This document shows, piece by piece, positions 61,436 through 64,000 of a DNA stretch of 64,000 nucleotides (positions within the stretch are counted from its first letter, which is position 1; each line of letters opens with the position of its first letter). This DNA is from Sphingobacterium bovistauri (GTDB taxonomy: Bacteria > Bacteroidota > Bacteroidia > Sphingobacteriales > Sphingobacteriaceae), in assembly GCF_020295405.1 (NCBI RefSeq), contig NZ_JADEYP010000010.1:1-64000 (forward strand). The letters run 5' to 3'. The notes beneath the pieces are model-generated. The model was given only the letters and a program-made list of their open reading frames with translations. It ran no database searches and was not told where the DNA came from. Made by a program: the position numbers and the translations under genes.

Positions 61436-62191
61436 TTATCGAGTAGTGTATCCGCCGTTGGCAAAAATCGTCTGCCCAGTTACCCACCAACCGTCAGTTA
61501 CTAGAAATTCAACTAACGGAGCGATATCTTTAATATCAGTTAAGCCACCCAAAGCAGACGCCGATTTATGATATGCAACGGCTTCTGGAGCTTCTTGCCC
61601 ATAGAAAAAAGGGGTGTCCATTGGTCCCGGGGCAACACCTGTAACCGAAATACCTCTTCCCCCAAATTCTTTAGATGCCATGCGCGTGAAATGTTCTACT
61701 GGCGCTTTAGCTCCTGCATAGGTAGAGTACAAACCTGTGTAAGCTGCTAATAAAGAAGTTACAATTGTACAGATTTTACCATTATCATTTAATGTTTTGC
61801 CGGCTTCTTGGATAAAGAAATACGCCACTTTGGAATTGATATCAAACATTGTATCATATTCCGCTTCTGTAGTTTCCAAAAAAGGCTTTTTCAAAACCAT
61901 GCCTACCGTATTGATAGCAATATCAATACCACCAAATTGGTTCTTAGTTTCTGTAAATAATTTCGAGATGTTTTCTACTTTGGTTAAGTCGGCCTGAAAG
62001 ATAAACCCTTCACCACCTTGCGATTGAATGTCAATTAAGGTTTGTTCGGCATCACCTTTTGTAGCATCACTATTATAATGAATGGCTACTTTTGCACCTT
62101 TAGCAGCGAAGTTTCTGCTTAATAAACCACCCAAATTTTTAGCACCTCCTGCGATTAGTACAACTTTTCCTTCTAAATCGTTTCTTAACAT
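61436..62191 (-). CDS. Short-chain dehydrogenase/reductase
   Basis: 251 residues. The cofactor motif is IAGGAKNLGGLLS, the region after strand 4 is NTVGMV, and the active site is ITSLL-type VTSLLAAYTGLYSTYAGAKA with Ser, Tyr and Lys (YxxxK), then GVAPGPMDTPF. It is a classical SDR, NADP-preferring by the residues after strand 2 (HYNSD). It sits 81 bp after an AraC-type gene on the same strand. Substrate unknown; it could be a detoxifying reductase in the adjacent stress cluster. Confidence 0.92.
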   Translation of the reverse strand: MLRNDLEGKVVLIAGGAKNLGGLLSRNFAAKGAKVAIHYNSDATKGDAEQTLIDIQSQGGEGFIFQADLTKVENISKLFTETKNQFGGIDIAINTVGMVLKKPFLETTEAEYDTMFDINSKVAYFFIQEAGKTLNDNGKICTIVTSLLAAYTGLYSTYAGAKAPVEHFTRMASKEFGGRGISVTGVAPGPMDTPFFYGQEAPEAVAYHKSASALGGLTDIKDIAPLVEFLVTDGWWVTGQTIFANGGYTTR

Positions 62192-62272
62192 AATTTTCTA
62201 TTTGATTTTATAATTCAACAAATCAAATATCTTAATTATTTTAACTAATAGTATGGTGAACTTTTAGGTTTT

Positions 62273-62632
62273 TTATTTCAAAGAAATCTTTCTGTATTGG
62301 CCTGGAGTTGTTTGTGTGAATTTCTTGAAAAATTTAGAAAAATTTGAAGGATCGTAAGTGAGTATGCGAGCTACATCGGCGATAGAATTGTTTTTATTAT
62401 GGAGTAATTGTTTCGCAACCTCTATTATTTTCAAATCATAAAAATAGCAGGGGTGATGACCTGTTTCTTTTTGAATAGTATCGGTTAAATGTACATGTGA
62501 AATATTTAGTTTCTTTGCTATTTGATTAATTTCTAAAAACTCTTCATCTATTTGGTCTATAACATTTTGGATATGTAGATCAAGAAAATCCAAATAACGA
62601 TTACATAATAGCCTAGCACTAGTGATTTTCAT
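62273..62632 (-). CDS. Stand-alone AraC-type DNA-binding domain protein
   Basis: 119 residues. It is almost only the double helix-turn-helix of AraC/XylS: LEINQIAKKLNISHVHLTDTIQKETGHHPCYFYDLKIIEVAKQLLHNKNNSIADVARILTYDPSNFSKFFKKFTQTTPGQYRK. There is no ligand-binding domain; such short forms (as in SoxS and MarA) are regulated by abundance. It starts 1 bp after the 83-residue-frame gene, in an operon with a universal stress protein, and may control the SDR downstream. Confidence 0.88.
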   Translation of the reverse strand: MKITSARLLCNRYLDFLDLHIQNVIDQIDEEFLEINQIAKKLNISHVHLTDTIQKETGHHPCYFYDLKIIEVAKQLLHNKNNSIADVARILTYDPSNFSKFFKKFTQTTPGQYRKISLK

Positions 62633-62633
62633 A

Positions 62634-62879
62634 CTATTTAAGAATAATTATTTCTTTTTGAAGCAATAGCTTTTTGTAAGTTATTTGAGATTCATCTGCT
62701 AAAAAATCTTTATGTAGTGGTGCCGGTAAAACAATTTTTATTTCTTTTCCGCCAAGAGGAACAAAAAATAATGCACCTTGCTCAATCATTTTTTCATCTA
62801 TTAAAAGAGTATACTTTTGAATAATTGAATCAAATAACTGCTGCGATTTTAATTTTTCTTGTATGGTCTGAATATTCAT
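62634..62879 (-). CDS. Small protein of unknown function between usp and araC-type genes
   Basis: 81 residues from the ATG at 62879 (MNIQTIQEKLKSQQLFDSII). It is helical at the N terminus, then beta (GALFFVPLGGKEIKIVLPAPL), with no motif I recognise. The spacing supports a real gene: 11 bp after usp and 1 bp before the AraC-type gene. It could be a regulator-binding partner, but no function is proposed. Confidence 0.65.
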   Translation of the reverse strand: MNIQTIQEKLKSQQLFDSIIQKYTLLIDEKMIEQGALFFVPLGGKEIKIVLPAPLHKDFLADESQITYKKLLLQKEIIILK

Positions 62880-62890
62880 ACGCAATCATA

Positions 62891-63739
62891 TTATGCTTCG
62901 TGAAAAACGAAGATAGGAATTTCTGCATGAATGGTTAGTTTAGTGGATAAACTTGAGCTAATTAATCGTTCAAAAAAATTTCGATTACGTCGCACTATAG
63001 CAAGTACATCAATATTGTTATCCAAAATATAGTGATTTACTGTTTCTTCAACAGAATCGCCCTTTTCTAGGAAAACAAAATTCAAGTCTTTTTCTTTAAA
63101 TGTTTTAGTCCATTTTTCAGATTGTAGTAATACATCAGAGGTGTTATTCGTATTTGTTTTCACATTGACACAATATACCTTAGCATTTACCAAAGAACTT
63201 ATTTCTACTATTTGTTCTAAAGCGGGGAAATCTTTTTCTTTAAATAGTGTCGTGAATCCAATTTTTTCAATTGGTTTATATTTGGCATTTAATGGTATGG
63301 CTAATACTGGTAATTTTATATTTCGTATTACAGATGTTGTATTACTTCCCATTATATCTCCTTGAAATGTAGAGTCTCCATATACACCCATTACTACTAG
63401 GCTAATATCTTCATTATCAATTACTTTTTTGACACTAGATAATACAGTGCCGATTTCGAATATAAAATGAATATTATCTGCTTTGATATTAGCTGTTTTA
63501 GCTAATTCAACTAATTCATTGTTTTTGCGTGTTGCATATTGGCTTCGTGAGTTTTCTATTTCTTGATAAACAGAAGATACCATATCTGGTTGGCCTGCAT
63601 GGGCTGCCGAAAGTACAGGTGGAACATACGAAAACAACACATATAATTTAACATCAAATTTGTTTGCCAAATTAAGGGCATAAAAAAAAGCATTATTTGC
63701 GTGATCTGAATAGTCTGTAGGTAATAATATATGTTTCAT
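62891..63739 (-). CDS. Tandem universal stress protein
   Basis: 282 residues made of two Usp domains (about 1-145 and 150-282). The first begins MKHILLPTDYSDHANNAFFYAL and has LVVMGVYGDSTFQGDIMGSNTTSVI, a partial ATP-binding signature. The second is more diverged (AIVRRNRNFFERLISSSLSTKL) and probably does not bind ATP. Two-domain Usp proteins are typical of Bacteroidota stress regulons. It leads the Usp/small protein/AraC run. Confidence 0.92.
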   Translation of the reverse strand: MKHILLPTDYSDHANNAFFYALNLANKFDVKLYVLFSYVPPVLSAAHAGQPDMVSSVYQEIENSRSQYATRKNNELVELAKTANIKADNIHFIFEIGTVLSSVKKVIDNEDISLVVMGVYGDSTFQGDIMGSNTTSVIRNIKLPVLAIPLNAKYKPIEKIGFTTLFKEKDFPALEQIVEISSLVNAKVYCVNVKTNTNNTSDVLLQSEKWTKTFKEKDLNFVFLEKGDSVEETVNHYILDNNIDVLAIVRRNRNFFERLISSSLSTKLTIHAEIPIFVFHEA

Positions 63740-63815
63740 AGTGATATCCTTTTCACTTAAATATACGATTTTTTAGGGCTACAATCAATAATTAATAGCA
63801 CAAAATATATTATTT

Positions 63816-63998
63816 TTAATAAGCTGATGTAGCATATGTTTTTATACAAACGTTATATGTATATAATGACATAGCATAAGTGGTTATCAATAATAATTCT
63901 TTAATTTTAGACATTGACAATAGACCCAGTTCATCCAGTAGAGTGAGTATTGTTTCCAGATATTTCAAAAGAAATAGTCCACTGACATTAAAATCAGC
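63816..63998 (-). other. Open frame running off the right edge, not assignable
   Basis: On the minus strand an open frame of 60 codons enters from the window edge and stops at 63816. Its residues (for example LLKYLETILTLLDELGLLSMSK) match nothing I recognise. A plus-strand frame over the same bases is also open to the edge. The 63740-63815 stretch holds no gene. One of the two frames may be the end of a real gene outside the window. Confidence 0.2.
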
Positions 63999-64000
63999 GT

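Overview
The window is a low-GC bacterial chromosome segment that I place in Bacteroidota, most likely Sphingobacteriaceae (Sphingobacterium or Pedobacter-like). The support is: repeated TAnnTTTG promoter elements; almost no Shine-Dalgarno sequences, except a perfect one before rpsU; TonB receptors paired with DUF4249 or BamA-like partners; a TolB-propeller/outer-membrane-barrel fusion; and menaquinone synthesis by the futalosine route. About 95% of the window is coding. There is one tRNA, no rRNA and no CRISPR array. The only mobile-element sign is a set of repeats at the extreme left edge, resembling the end of an IS21-type element.

Layout. 1-550: IS-end-like repeats, a gene-poor stretch, a terminator and tRNA-Met(CAU). 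0.6-10 kb: HAD phosphatase, rpsU, rpoN, class A PBP, a peptidase-propeller-barrel surface protein, and a divergent GIY-YIG/S24-repressor pair with operator-like boxes. 10-15 kb: the rimP-nusA-infB operon behind a hairpin leader. 15-23 kb: a ferredoxin-reductase-like protein, then a tight run of PNGase F-type N-glycanase, secreted propeller protein, secreted esterase, TonB receptor and DUF4249 lipoprotein. 23-40 kb: housekeeping and envelope genes (HhH protein, apt, TerC, alkaline phosphatase, DUF937-OmpA, lipocalin, S1/P1 nuclease, guaA, substrate-binding lipoprotein, RNA methyltransferase, Usp, NlpC/P60, TPR, FKBP, serine hydrolase, MBL hydrolase). 40-44 kb: a compact three-gene operon of N-formylglutamate amidohydrolase, DUF1704 QEGLA carboxypeptidase-like protein and ATP-grasp ligase. 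44-47 kb: a TonB receptor with a BamA-like partner. 47-54 kb: GNATs, a PAS-LuxR regulator, membrane proteins, aminotransferase-tyrA, and an MsbA-like ABC exporter. 54-57 kb: mqnE, histidine phosphatase, mqnA. 57-61 kb: lipoprotein, LCIB/C-type carbonic-anhydrase-like protein, bestrophin, Na+/H+ antiporter. 61-64 kb: DoxX-like protein, SDR and a Usp/AraC stress cluster.

The most interesting candidate systems are: (i) an LCIB-like (theta/beta carbonic-anhydrase fold) gene beside a bestrophin and a proton antiporter, echoing the LCIB-bestrophin pair of the algal CO2-concentrating mechanism; (ii) the amidohydrolase-DUF1704-ATP-grasp operon, which resembles a ligate/remove tailing cycle because a eukaryotic DUF1704 member is a tubulin carboxypeptidase; (iii) the N-glycanase/TonB/DUF4249 operon, a possible SusD-less N-glycoprotein utilisation locus. 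Regulatory points of note: the rpsU SD, the S24 operator boxes, the rimP hairpin, and promoters lying only 4 nt before the ATG of guaA and of the gene at 48609.
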